A stretch of DNA of 64,000 nt from positions 4,417,637 to 4,481,636 of the forward strand of contig JAJEKV010000047.1 in assembly GCA_021234155.1 (NCBI GenBank). Reading direction: 5' to 3'. The notes under the pieces are model-generated. The model was not told the DNA's origin. It ran no database searches and saw only the letters and a list, made by a program, of their open reading frames with translations. Numbering within the stretch: position 1 is the first letter of the stretch; every line of letters begins with the position of its first letter. This DNA comes from Isoetes taiwanensis (taxonomy: Eukaryota; Streptophyta; Lycopodiopsida; Isoetales; Isoetaceae). Position numbers and translations under genes: made by a program. Of this stretch, positions 35,550-47,763 are shown piece after piece.

Positions 35550-36009
35550 TCAAATTGGGCCAATTCCCTGTTTTTCCATATACTTGGTTATGGCAACCGT
35601 TTTACGGTACTCCTTGTCTCGGTGATGTGCATGGCCACCGGATGACACCGACGACTCAGAAGACTCAGAAGAAGCTGACTGGGAGGAGGTTGCACTGTCC
35701 CTAGAGAAACTTCGATGACGTTTGGAACGGTGCCTCCTCGGTACGGGTGCAGGACTGGATTCAGGTACAGAAGGCTGCTGTGGTGGGGGGCTTGGCGGTA
35801 ATGGAGGTATCTCCGGTCCATCCTCCTGGACATGCTGCGGTGGGTTGGTATTCAGCATAAGTCTGCAACTCAACTAGGTGCCTCTTCATCAACATAAGTT
35901 CCTGCTCAGGGGTTAACCTACTGGCATTCGAGGGGGTCTGCCAGGCGGCGTTGCGTGCACCGTCTATATTGAGCATGACAAGATATAAGCAGAATTTCAA
36001 CAACATCAA
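35550..36009 (-). pseudogene. Unknown multi-exon gene, last exon (Ser/Arg/Pro-rich)
   Basis: Minus-strand segment beginning after a possible acceptor near 35,970. It encodes SNASRLTPEQELMLMKRHLV, then after a frame change near 35,860 a Pro-rich run (PPLPPSPPPQQPSVPESSP) and an SR-like tail (RRHRSKRHRSFSRD, SSESSESSVSSGG), ending EKQGIGPI before a TAG stop. The domain is low-complexity, and such RS tails occur in RNA-binding and viral-type nucleocapsid proteins alike. It follows the other exons of the same strand at 36,170-38,382. Confidence 0.4.
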
Positions 36010-36169
36010 TTCTCACAACAAGATCATTTTGGGTAGTACTGAAGAAAGAGTGAATAAGAGAAGACAAAAGAAAAGATTTTAATTATAAGTCAAAACAATT
36101 GTTACATTGCAGATGGGCCACTTTCTTAGTCACACTGAACATAGCAAACAAAACTGGGGGGGTCCAGAC

Positions 36170-36640
36170 CTAGGGGTTCGCGAAAGGGTACATGATGGAA
36201 TAGCGAACGCTTTCACGTACAGCTCTGACGAGCTTGTAACGTGCCCAGGCCTGGACGATAACAGGCTGGTAGTCCCATGTGGGGCTAATGATAAGGAGAT
36301 TGAAAAGCCTCCTTAATGCATAGAAGATTTGCCATAAGTGGTCGTTGGCATCCTCGAAAGCTTCGTGCCTGGACATACTCCAATAGTCCCATGTGCGGCG
36401 AAGGGTCTGTTTCAGGTCGTCAAAGGCCCGTTCTCTGAGGATGTTAACTACCTCCATACCCTTATCTGGGTCATAAGGCTCTTCCGGCTCTTCGGGTTCA
36501 TCCATCTCATAGTCATCCTCTCGTTCCGGGTACTCCCCATATCTTTGGCCGTAATCTTGTTCGGGAGGCCCTTGATCGTCCCTTCTTATCTGGTCGGTGA
36601 TCCTCTCTTCGTACTCCTCGAGTGTCTCTTCTGCAAGACG
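36170..36640 (-). CDS. Unknown multi-exon gene, middle exon (acidic)
   Basis: Opens after the acceptor GTCTTGCAG (minus strand, near 36,640). It starts ETLEEYEERITDQIRRDDQG, has a very acidic stretch (DEPEEPEEPYDPDKG), then a helical region rich in Arg, Trp and Phe with TLRRTWDYWSMSRHEAFEDA and SPTWDYQPVIVQAWARYK. Trp content is unusually high, which argues for real coding sequence. I recognise no domain. Confidence 0.45.
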   Translation of the reverse strand, partial: RLAEETLEEYEERITDQIRRDDQGPPEQDYGQRYGEYPEREDDYEMDEPEEPEEPYDPDKGMEVVNILRERAFDDLKQTLRRTWDYWSMSRHEAFEDANDHLWQIFYALRRLFNLLIISPTWDYQPVIVQAWARYKLVRAVRESVRYSIMYPFANP

Positions 36641-36880
36641 ACAGGAGTAAATATATATACATTGAACAATTCTTTTACACTCCAACTTTAAGGAAGAGAA
36701 TTAAACATTGAAGGGTAAAGACAATTCAATGGTTTTTTTTTTCAACAGTACAAGAAAATACAAAGAAATATCCTGAATATATGTAAGAAAATAGTACATA
36801 GGCCAGGTGGTGGCCCAGTAAAGGTAATGGCAATCAAAATTACTTAAAACTAGATACAATTGTCTGCTTAAAAACTAAAA

Positions 36881-37378
36881 CTAAGAGGTCGACCCTTCAA
36901 CATCTTGTGCTTGGGTGTCAAACTCAGGCTCTGGTCGATGCTGCAGGAGTAGCACACTAGGATTAACTGATGAGGCAGCTGATGAAGCTATCTCTGGAGG
37001 AACATTTGTAGACAATGGCGCTGCAACCAGCAGACTCATGTTTATCCAAGAACCGATCTCATGGTCAAACACTGCAATGGCTAGATCACGATTCACCAGG
37101 ATTACCTGCTCAAGATTAGGAGCTAACTTCTTATGGCCGGCCGTGGTTGAAAGTGCTCTGAGTGCCCAAACAGTAGCCTCGATTCGAGGTGCAATGGCTT
37201 TAGCAAAAAGAGAACACAATGCGCTTGTAAAAGCCGACAAGAAGAACCGGGTAATATGGCATTTCAACCCCCGAACCATCGGATGGGTTGAAGAGGCCAA
37301 CTTCGGACTCTCAGTTCGGGGCAGTTCCTCCTCCATGGCAAAATCCTTCTCCTCCCCGAGCATCTTGGCTCTCATCAC
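36881..37378 (-). CDS. Unknown multi-exon gene, second exon
   Basis: 165 codons overlapping the end of the upstream ORF by a few bases. It contains LKCHITRFFLSAFTSALCSL, ATVWALRALSTTAGHKKLAP and LVNRDLAIAVFDHEIGSWIN. The pattern looks like an alpha-helical globular domain. No motif I can name. The ORF ends at TAG near 36,881, about 240 bp before the next exon's acceptor, so the true donor may lie just inside the ORF. Confidence 0.45.
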   Translation of the reverse strand: MMRAKMLGEEKDFAMEEELPRTESPKLASSTHPMVRGLKCHITRFFLSAFTSALCSLFAKAIAPRIEATVWALRALSTTAGHKKLAPNLEQVILVNRDLAIAVFDHEIGSWINMSLLVAAPLSTNVPPEIASSAASSVNPSVLLLQHRPEPEFDTQAQDVEGSTS

Positions 37379-38290
37379 ATAGATCCTCCATGGTTGGGTC
37401 GCCCCTCGATCTTGACGACGACATCGTTGATGTTGGGCACATGTGGCCCCGTAGCATGAAAAACCGATTCAGGAATTGAGGATGGAGTACCCTGAATCAT
37501 TAACTGCCGTAAGGATAGCAGTGTGCTGATAGGCTCAACATCAAGAGGATGATAGTTGAGCAGTTGGTGGATCTCTGGCACATAGACGGGTTGAGAATAA
37601 TCAATGAAGTCATGCTGACCCTGACAGTACTCGGCCAGCTCATAGAGAAGATGAGTCGTCTTTTGCTTGCCCTTATTTGCGATATGCTGATACGCCCATT
37701 GAATGTCGCCCATCAACAAATAATCTTGATCCCCAACTTTGATGGTAGAAAGCGAGCTTAAGCCGACAAGAGCTTGGCCCTTACTACGAGGTAAAGGCTT
37801 CTCTTTGGCCAATTCCTTCCATCTTACAAAGTCGGCATAGCTTATCTGCTCATCCTCCTCAGGATCTGGAGGAAGTGGGGTCTTGGCTTGCTCTAAAGCC
37901 GTGTCAGTACCGTCAATATACCTGTCCATAATAAGAGCAAGGGCAAACTGGGCCTCAAAGTACAGCCCATTAGAGCCACAGTCAATAATGGGGGCGTGCT
38001 TAGCACGTCTGAGAATGCCCTTAAGAATATCATAACTGTGGCGATCATCCCCAAACATGTTCTCCAAGATATCCTTATGAAGATAGGGTTGAGGCGGCTG
38101 CCCGAAAAACTCTGCCTGGGGCAGGATTTCCTCATCATAGAACTCTAGAAAGGTCCCATAGTCAGGGTTTGCATGTTGTCGATGAGGTCGACTCGACACT
38201 GCAGCATGGGATCCAAAAGAGGATATGGAACCTGGGGATCCCACTGCTCTCCTCCCATGTACCATGCTAGGCGCCCAGCGTAATCCATTA
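37375..38290 (-). pseudogene. Unknown multi-exon gene, first exon (frameshifted)
   Basis: The likely start is the ATG at about 38,289 (MDYAGRLAWYMGGEQWDPQV), in one frame until about 38,165. The coding pattern then continues in another frame with NPDYGTFLEFYDEEILPQAE, DILENMFGDDRHSYDILKGI, AQFALALIMDRYIDGTDTAL and LLMGDIQWAYQHIANKGK, ending GRPNHGGSM at 37,375. The switch implies one frameshift (or error) near 38,165-38,175. Rich in Asp, Tyr, Trp and Leu; alpha-helical in character. I cannot assign a family. With no polymerase nearby it may be a host gene caught by a Helitron, or a gag-like protein of an unknown element. Confidence 0.45.
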
Positions 38291-38413
38291 CTGCAGACGG
38301 AAGATGGGAGGAGGAAGGAAACGAAAAGAGTAAGAAATGATGAAACCCTAAAGTGAATGTCATTTTTAAACTTGCTGGGCACGGCGTTCGAGACGCCAGC
38401 TCATTATTATCAT

Positions 38414-38528
<115 letters not shown>

Positions 38529-38559
38529 AGTGTATGTAATATGAGGGACTGCATAAAGC

Positions 38560-39415
38560 TCGAAGATCCTATGAAGATTCTCCTAGATTCCATGAAGATT
38601 CTCTAAAATTCCATCAAGATTCTCAAAACTTTTAGGAAGATTCCCCTAGATTCCTAAAGATTCTCTTGAGATTCTCTTAGATTCTCCTAGATTCCCAAAG
38701 GTTTTCTTAGATTCTTAATGCTCCATAAAGATTCCCCTAGATTCTTAAGATTCTATGGAGATTCCCCTAGATTTTATTAAGATTCCCAAAGATTCTCTAA
38801 AGATTTCCCTAGATTCCAAAAGAATACCCCAAGATTCCTCTATATTCTCCAAGATTCTATCAAGATTCTCCTAGATTCTCTGAGATTCCATTAAGATTCC
38901 CATAGATTCTTAAAGATGTTATGAAGATTCCTTTAGATTCTCCTAGATTCCCAAAGATTCATTTGAGACTCCCTAAGATTCTCTAAAGATTCGCCTAGAT
39001 TTTAAAAGAATACCCCAAGATTCCTCTAGATTCTCCAAGAGTCTATCAAGATTCTCCAAGATTCTTCTAGATTCTCTAAGATTCCATTAAGATTCCTCTA
39101 GGTTTTTAAAGATTTTATCAAGATTCCCCTAGATTCCCAAAGAAGCGCTTGAGATTCCTATAGATTCTCTTGAGATTCCCCTAGTTCCAATAGATTCTAC
39201 GAAGATTCCCCTAGACTCCCCAAGATTACATCAATTTTCCTCTAGGTTCTTAGAGATTTTATCAAGATTCCATTAGATTCCCTTACATTCTCAAAGATGC
39301 TCTCTTGAGATTATCATAGATTCTCTAAGATTCTCATGATATTCCTCTGGACTCCCTAAGATCCTATAAAGACTATACTAAGATTCCCTCAACTTGCCAT
39401 AGATTCCTTGAAAAT
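38560..39415. repeat. Degenerate AGATTC repeat with 10-11 bp spacing
   Basis: Around 70 copies of AGATTC or a close variant, commonly spaced 10-11 bp apart as AGATTCCCCT, AGATTCTCTT or AGATTCCATC, across about 850 bp. Copies are too diverged for a recent tandem array. A short outlier of the same repeat lies at 47,228-47,292. No ORF. Confidence 0.85.
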
Positions 39416-40120
<705 letters not shown>

Positions 40121-40369
40121 TAGAAAAAGTGCCCAGCGTTGCTGGGCTTTTTATCGGGCATAAGCTCAAAATTTAATAAAATATGAATAGTTTTTACAAA
40201 GTCTATGTTCTGACGATGTCGGGTGGGAGAGATATGTCATTCATAACGTTGAGCTATAGCTGGGAACATGTAATTGAACATGGACTACTTAGTGCTGGTG
40301 TTTGAAAAGGATGTTGCAGGTTTTTTGATAGTAATACGCTTGCTGCTCTCTTTGTTTGGATCACATAGG

Positions 40370-40420
40370 TCAATTGGTCTCCGTGGACGATAAAAATACA
40401 TTTTATTCTATTCTATTCTT
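40370..40420 (+). other. Possible LINE 3' end scrap
   Basis: GGACGATAAAAATACATTTT, then (ATTCT)3 with a final T, at about 40,388-40,417. It resembles the 3' end of a LINE with the same pentanucleotide tail as the element at 2,976-9,366. The upstream sequence does not match that LINE's 3' UTR by eye, so it would be another family. Weak. Confidence 0.25.
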
Positions 40421-42287
40421 AAGAGACTTAGCAATGCATGAGGAAACTTGTAGCTTAATGCATTTTTAGTTATATTCATCATTTCTAGTATTTTAGGAAG
40501 ATTAGCTACAACTTGGACAATGTAACATATAAATTTGGTACAATATTAATATTCCACAATTCTTACAATCCTCATAGCTAAGGATTATTGTTATATGGCA
40601 AATGTATGTGGAAGTTGCATGGCTTATGGATAAAATTTTATCCGAACATTAAGGTAACCTCTGAGTATACCAACAGATTTGAATATAAAGAGAGACTAAT
40701 GGATTTCTGGACATTAACGTTGATGGAAAGAGAAGTGCTTCAATATGTAAATAGCATCTAGCTACAGAACCTTACTTCAACCTATTTACAGAAGAGGGAT
40801 TAATTGAAATAGTTGGGCCGGATCATATGTACATAAAATCTAATCTAAACAAGGATCATGTGCAGGAAAATCCTCCTTCTGCATTTTACAATGGAACGAA
40901 ATGCTTTCCATTGATATCTTTGAGGCAATCCTTGGGGGGGGGCTGAAAAAAATGTTAAGAGTTGTCGTGAGAGAAATAATGGGACTTCAACGGAGGATCT
41001 TTCAGTTACCCATGCTTGGAACTCAGCTCCAAAATATTAAACGATACTTGATGTTTTGCCAAAGCCACCTACAAAAGGACGAAGGGAAGTGTAAGTTTTT
41101 AGATCATGCGACTTGAACATGACTAAGATATCTTCACAGCTCTGAGCAACAAGCTCTGCTGCCTGCCATATTCCATCTCATGCCAAAAACAATGGTTATT
41201 TTTTATAACAAAAGGGGCCAATTTGTAGAGATAATTTAGCTACTGACATAGAATATTACCTGTTGTAAAGATACTATAAATGGAGAAGTATGGTGCTGCG
41301 TACAATCAAGCCATATTCATCACATACATTATGTTCTAAAGTGTCTGCATCTCGGATCAAGGATGGAGCTGCAAATAACCATTTCTTACTCGCCATTTAA
41401 ATCAAGATATAGTGATGTTCTAATCAGAAAGAGAGTTGAAAAAACAAATTGGCCGCATTGCTATAAATAGATTCACAAACAAATAGGTTACATTTGATGC
41501 AAATAAATAGTCCCAAATTTATCTTTGTATCATAACAAAGACTACCCAGCAAAATCTTTTAGCATAAACTTAGTACATCGAAGGCTTCTTGCCAGTTTTT
41601 CTTTTTTTCCTGAGCTGCTGTCAGGAATACATTTCTTCCAAGGCTAGTGCATCTTGTGCAACCCATGGTATTGCATCCTACAACAAAAAGGCAAAGTGGT
41701 TCGTTGCTTTTTGTTCTTTAAAAGCTTACTATATGAAGAAGAATTTTGCCTCAATTAAACATAAAAATTGGCACTATATTATGAGGAAAACCAAATGAGA
41801 ATATTCTTGGTTCAATCTCCTTGAAAATGTTTAGAACTACACCAGTTGTGGTTGTTCCATGCATGCATGTTGACATTAAATACCTGCATTGTGTTCTGTT
41901 TAATTCATCCGAAGCTACCTTGGTTCCCCATTTTGTATTACCAAAATCTAGCACCCTTGACATCAAATGTCAGATAATAGCACTTCAAACAATTTTCTTC
42001 ACATCTTTGCACTGTATGTAATATTCCAATACAAAATCTATCTAATGATCTAAAGCAGGTCATCCAAATAAAATAGATTTGATACTACGGAAGGCACAAA
42101 AGTTTATCATCAATATATCATAAATGTGTATAAATGTGTGGCAAATCTTAGAATTCAACAAACGTAAATGATTCTGAAAGACACCAACTTCTTTAAATAA
42201 AAAGAAGACATAAAACAACTTTCCGAGAAGGTTCTCTCTTGTTATCACATTTTTGGAGCCCATGCTTATCCCTTTTACTTCAACGAT

Positions 42288-43063
42288 CCTGTATCTCTAT
42301 GAACTTAGCTTTCCATATGCCCCTAGCCACTGCATTTTTTTACAGCTTCTGTTTTCCTGGACATTTCTTGCATGGGTCACCTGGCAATCTTGGCATGTAA
42401 ATGCTGAGCTATTTTATTTTATGAAGGAAATATTCCAATGATAAAAGCTAGAGAAATTATTGCTAGCTTTTTGTGTAAGTGTTATTCTGCATAATTATAT
42501 GCACATTCCTTCTTGGCTTGCATCTCCACTTCCTATGGGTTGACGATTTCACCAACATTACCAAAGCAATTGTGCAAATAACACATTTGTAAGCTAACAA
42601 AACATCCTTAAATGTTACCTTTTCCTGCAACATTGCATAGGCTGCAGTTGACTTTACCCGCAACAAGTGTGCTAGGATATGTGGTGCAATTTTCCACAAG
42701 CCATGATCTATTTTGCTAGATACAGCTCTGTAAATCCCAGATTAAGATTACTTTAAGGTCATTCTTTAATACTTATGTCTTCTAAAGTAAAGCAGCAATT
42801 TGTAGCCTGTATCTCTATGAACTTAGCTTTCCATATGCCCCTAGCCACTGCATTTTTTTACAGCTTCTGTTTTCCTGGACATTTCTTGCATGGGTCACCT
42901 AGCAATCTTGGCATGTAAATACTGAGCTGTTTTATTTTATGAAGGAATAAATAAACAGCATGTTAAACAACAATTCCAATGATAAAAGCTAGAGAAATTA
43001 TTGCTAGCTTTTTGTGTAAGTGTTATTCTGCATAATTATATGCACATTCCTTCTTGGCTTCCC
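42288..43063. repeat. Tandem duplication inside Helitron (blocks A, B, A')
   Basis: Block A (42,288-42,523, from TGTATCTCTATGAACTTAGC) recurs as A' at 42,808-43,063 with few changes and one 25-bp insertion or deletion. Block B (42,541-42,807) follows A and recurs as B' at 44,741-45,008. The original order A-B was therefore duplicated to A-B-A'-B', with later DNA between A' and B'. Confidence 0.85.
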
Positions 43064-43628
43064 AAGTTCCCAAATTGATAAATGTTTGTGCACAAAAAGC
43101 AGCCCTTTTCCAAGGCAAGAGAATGCACAAGTATGTACAGAAGCATGGTTTGCAGGGGCATATAATGGTCATGAATGCATTAATTAATATGTTTGCAAAG
43201 TGTGGCATCATAAACGAAGCACTTGCAGTATTTTGCATTATGCCTAGGGAAAATGTGATTTCATGGACTGCCATAACAAGGTCACCATTGCCAGCATCTT
43301 GTTGGCATGTGCATATGCTGATATGATAAATGAAGGCTTTCACATCTTTGTTTCAATGAGTATTTATCATGATACTGCACCAATACTGGAACATTGGACC
43401 TGTATGATAGACATCTTTGGACGTGTGGGATTGAATGAAGCAGAGTCCCTAATCAACAACATGCCATTTCATGCTGATGTTACATCATGGATATCTTTGC
43501 TTGGTGCATGCAGAATTCATGCTGATTTACTCTGTGGAAAGCGTGCAGCTGAACACATCCTTGAATTGGATCCAGAGAATGATGCAGCGTATCTGTTGCT
43601 AAGTAGCATATATGCTGCTGTGGCTTGA
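43064..43628 (+). pseudogene. PPR protein gene fragment (PLS/E type)
   Basis: The first part (to about 43,275) reads QGKRMHKYVQKHGLQGHIMV, MNALINMFAKCGIINEALAV and MPRENVISWTAI: an S/P/L-type pentatricopeptide repeat run. The frame then shifts and the fragment continues with HWTCMIDIFGRVGLNEAESL, MPFHADVTSWISLLGACRIH and AAEHILELDPENDAAYLLLS, the typical E-motif C-terminal region. PPR proteins of this class bind organellar RNA, often for C-to-U editing. The mid-repeat jump shows an internal deletion and there is no start or organelle target peptide, so it is a captured non-functional piece. Confidence 0.8.
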
Positions 43629-43672
43629 CAGTATCTGTTGCTAAGTAGCATATATGCTGCTGTGGCTTGACA
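43589..43672 (+). repeat. 42-bp tandem duplication at the PPR fragment end
   Basis: GTATCTGTTGCTAAGTAGCA and its continuation to GGCTTGACA occurs at 43,589-43,630 and again at 43,631-43,672, identical. The duplicated unit contains the TGA that ends the PPR frame. Confidence 0.9.
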
Positions 43673-44139
43673 GGATGATGATGTCTGTGTAAGGGCAGAA
43701 GTTGTATAGCACCTGAGAATTTGGGAGTATGTTCTGTTGTTAACGTTCTGTTGTTAACTAACAGCTAACTGCCTGGAATGAAAGTAGATAGAATTAAAAA
43801 GGGTGTGCAAAGATAGACGATAAACTGATATAGTTAAAAGCCCAAATTGCACATTTGGAGAGTATGAGAAATAGGGAATGAAGCATTCTTGATACATTCT
43901 TCTTTTGGTTCAATACTGCTTAAATTTCCATCCCAAGTAGCGTATGGAAACTGATTAAGCTCTACTATTACCTTGCTGAAGCTTGATTAGTCTATAGTAG
44001 GCACCATTACGGTTATTAATGAGGCCATGAGGTCTTCCCTTTTCAATGATTACTGCCTTCAATCATTCATTCTTTATGGTTGATAGGGCTATGTGCTATT
44101 ACTATGGTGGTTCTTTAAGGAGCCTGTCAAGACCTGAAT

Positions 44140-44615
44140 TTGAAGGTAGATTCAGGACAATCACTTGCATTAGTTGGAGCTAGTGGGTCAGGAGAGAGCT
44201 ATGTAATAGCCTTGGTGGAAAGGTTTTATGACCCTGCGGGAGGAGTGATACTATTGGATGGAAAAGACATAAGAAGGTTGAATTTGCAATCATTTCCTCG
44301 TTATATAGGCTTGGTTCAGCAGGAGCCTTCCTTATTTGTGACCAGCATCTACGAAAATGTACTTCATGGTAAAGATAACGCATCAGAAAGTGAAGTGGTT
44401 GGGGGCATCAAGAGCTGCTAATGTCATGACTTTGTAAGCTCATTGATGGATACAAGGCAGATGTAGGGAGAGTGATATCCAGTTTTCTGGAGGCCAAAAG
44501 CAGATAATTGCGATCGCTTCCGCAGTTTTCTCAAGGAATCCAACAATACTTCCCTTAGATGAAGCAACAAGTGCCTTGAATGCAAAATCTGATGTGCAGG
44601 AAGCTCTCCAAAGCT
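44140..44615 (+). pseudogene. ABCB-type ABC transporter nucleotide-binding domain fragment
   Basis: The segment opens [20 protein letters not shown], a Walker A where the essential Lys (GSGKS) is Glu, then [20 protein letters not shown] and [20 protein letters not shown] (Q-loop). After a stop at 44,421 and a shift, [20 protein letters not shown] (signature) and [20 protein letters not shown] (Walker B, D-loop) follow. Blocks match plant ABCB/MDR exporters. Stops, the broken Walker A and missing membrane domains make it a pseudogene piece. It lies next to the PPR fragment in the same captured block. Confidence 0.85.
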
Positions 44616-44740
44616 AAGCACATTCTTAGAAATCTACTCCTTGGAACTCGTTATTCTCCCTTGATTTCATTGACCTGCTCCGTATCTGAACTGTCGGCTC
44701 AATCATAGTCTTCTAACACTGATAGTTTTTTTATTGTAAA

Positions 44741-45008
44741 ACAACGATTTCACCAACATTACCAAAGCAATTGTGCAAATAACACATTTGTAAGCTAACA
44801 AAACATCCTTAAATGTTACCTTTTGCTGCAACATTGCATAGGCTGCAGTTGACTTTACCCGCGACAAGTGTGCTAGGATATGTGGTGCAAATTTTCCACA
44901 AGCCATGATCCGCTTTTGCTAGATACTGACTCAGTAAATCCAGCATTAAGATTACTTTAAGGTCATTCTTTAATATTTATGTCTTCTAAAGTAAAGCAGC
45001 AATTTGTA
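44741..45008. repeat. Block B' (duplicate of 42,541-42,807)
   Basis: Begins CGATTTCACCAACATTACCA and ends AAAGCAGCAATTTGTAGC, nearly identical to block B. The PPR-plus-ABC block lies between A' and B'. Confidence 0.85.
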
Positions 45009-46539
45009 GCACACCCATCCGATTTTGCTTTTGTAGCATATGCCTCATGATATTAGTATTTATGTTCTTGTATGCTTGAATCAAACTTGCAATCATGGGT
45101 TTTTGCATAAACATCTTAGTTACACTTCCTATTTTCACTTCCGGACTAAGCTCATTGCATGATTTTTCCAAGATAGTCTTTGAGTACGCTTTTTAGCCTC
45201 CTAAACTACAAGGTCTCAGAGATTGTGAATATAATTCATTTCCATTCTTTTCAAATTTGGTTTTCGTAGGTCCATTCCCTCGAACTCGCTTTCTGAGCTT
45301 AAATCTCTAATTTGAGCTTAAATCTAGTTATACCGCCTTGCCGTCATTGCATGTAGTGCCATAATTCCTTTACTATAAGCTCCGCATACTACAAAAAAAC
45401 CAGAAATAAAAAGAACTAACCTGAAGTTCAATCATGGAAGGTCTTCAACAAATACCCAATCTCCGCAGCAGTACATCTCTTTTGGTCTCCGCAGCATGGT
45501 CTTAAGTTCATCAACCAGATTGTCTCAAACCTACAAATTTGGATTACTTATTTCAAACGGTTAGACATTCAAAATTTAACTTGCCAAGCCAGACATGGAG
45601 CTATGGCAGTCGAATCTCCATAGCAAAGAAAACCGAAGAGGCACCATTGAGCCGCTTCAAAGGACACCATCCCTGTGCTCTTGCCCTAAATCAAATCATG
45701 GAATATCAAAGCAACAATCCAAATCCACTCAAAATATCACCTTTAGAGAAAGAACCGGCTATGCCTACAGACAAAAAGAAAATGGAGAATGAGGATCTCG
45801 ATCACTGCAAAATTTACACGATCTCGGGCCGCGCAAGCTTTACACAAACATGCAAGATGAATCGGAAAAAAAAGGAAAGGTCTTTTCATGGAAAGATATT
45901 ATATATAGATGTTTGAAAGAGAGGGGAAACGAAAAAACAGGGCCGAAGAGGAAAACCGATTGGAAATCTTTTAGAAAACTGAGAAATCTTCTGAAAAATC
46001 GAAAGAGAAGGAGAAATTAGAGTTCTACCTGCTACGTCGATTCCAAGCTCAAAAGACGGCAAGGTGATTGCTTAAACGGAAGCATGTGAAAGGTCTTTGC
46101 TGTGGGAAAAATTTTATCCATAAATTTGCACTTCTGCTTGCAATTAAACGCTAATCCAAAATCCATTGCCAGCTTATGGAATGAGCAAGAATGCTCATCC
46201 TCATGCGATCAAGACCGACAACACCAAAAAACGAAAATAGAATCGACACATCTTGGAACATAACCGCTTTGAAAAAGCCACATGCCGACCATCCATTTGA
46301 TAAAACGCGAGAAGCTATTATGCAAACCAGCCCATGTTCGGCAGAGAAAGCAATTTTAAAGCTTAAGGAGCGATCCGGGAAAAATCATTCACGTTGGTTT
46401 CTCCTATGCATTTACCTAGCCAGAAAAGGCAAAATAATAACTAACTAATGAACGGCCTAAAATGAAAGTTTTCACAGTATCAAAATCAATGGCCGAGATG
46501 CTATGCACACACTATCATTTTGGTTTTATTACTATATAT

Positions 46540-46542
<3 letters not shown>
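45009..46542. other. Helitron 5' part, no gene supported
   Basis: A 125-codon ORF at 45,539-45,916 shows no domain and looks like chance. Purine-rich GAAAGAGA strings at 45,880-46,010. Ends at the proposed TC terminus. Confidence 0.4.

Positions 46543-46618
<76 letters not shown>
46543..46618. repeat. (TA)n microsatellite, right flank of Helitron
   Basis: About 38 TA units starting directly after the GA at 46,541-46,542, taken as the second half of the tract that starts at 40,001. Confidence 0.9.
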
Positions 46619-46620
<2 letters not shown>

Positions 46621-47763
46621 AGTTTTTGTACTATAAATGGGTCTATGGACTATGGTCTATGAACATCTGGGAACAAAATCCAAGCTTAAATAAATCAAGG
46701 TCTAAAGTCGAGTGTCAAGAATTAAATTAGAAGAAGTCAAATCGAATTTAATTGAGCTGCACTATGTCCTCATAATATGCACAGCACTGTCAATGCTATC
46801 TCTATGCTATCTTTGATAGTTATTAACAGACGTAACAGACAGGTTGGTTGCCAATGGGGCACAACCACATGCCAAATTACCGCTTAAGTTCAAGCAAGAA
46901 AGATTTCAAAAAGAATCGTGTTAAAATCGAACGTTTGTTGTGATCGAGATTTTTCCAAAACATTTTACCATAAAGGTTTTAAGTCCAAAATTCACGCTCA
47001 TGATTAACTCTCCATCAACACCTGGTCAAACTATGGGTCAATCTGTTTCTTTAGATCTTCTAGTTTCTAGATCCAACATATTACATGAATTTGATATGCG
47101 AAAAGGCTCAAAAGTTAAACTCTAAACAAGCTCCTACCCAGAATATCAAACTCTAAACAAGCTCCTACCTGGAATGCCGTTAGATCAAAAGGAAAGGAGA
47201 AATCATAGGGAATTCCATGGCATCACTAAGAATCTTCTAGATTCCTCCAAGATTCACTAAGATTCTATCAAGTTTCCTTTAGATTCTCCGAGTCCACATA
47301 TACAGATTTCCCCATTTAAGAAACTGAATTGAATATTTAAATGGGCAATTCTTACGAAACATAACAGTTTCTAAGAATGAAAAAAGCATGCAAGTTCCCT
47401 TCATGAACATAAGGAGAAACCAATATGATCCAGAAGTTCACACTTCATTCTGCCAATGTTTGAAATAGCCTACCCCTTTTGTATATGGCCATTCTGGCAA
47501 TAGGTAGACATCAACATATTCCATGAGACTATGTCTTTCAATGGTATTTGTGCAAAAAGCTGAACAGCTGAACTGCTCCTACTGAACATAAGCCATTATC
47601 ATAGTGATCCATGATGGAAAACACTAAAATCATCTTCTAACTGACCACCATTGGCCATGATATCACAATTCCTATTCAGAACGGGCTTTCTATCTGTTCA
47701 TGGTTGGAGGAATTGGACGTTTCTCTACATTTCACAAATTTTTGGAGGAGCATATTGACAGAG

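Noticed and set aside
45539-45916. 125-codon ORF in the Helitron
   Set aside because: No domain, low-complexity Lys/Asn-rich tail and no splice or start context; likely chance.
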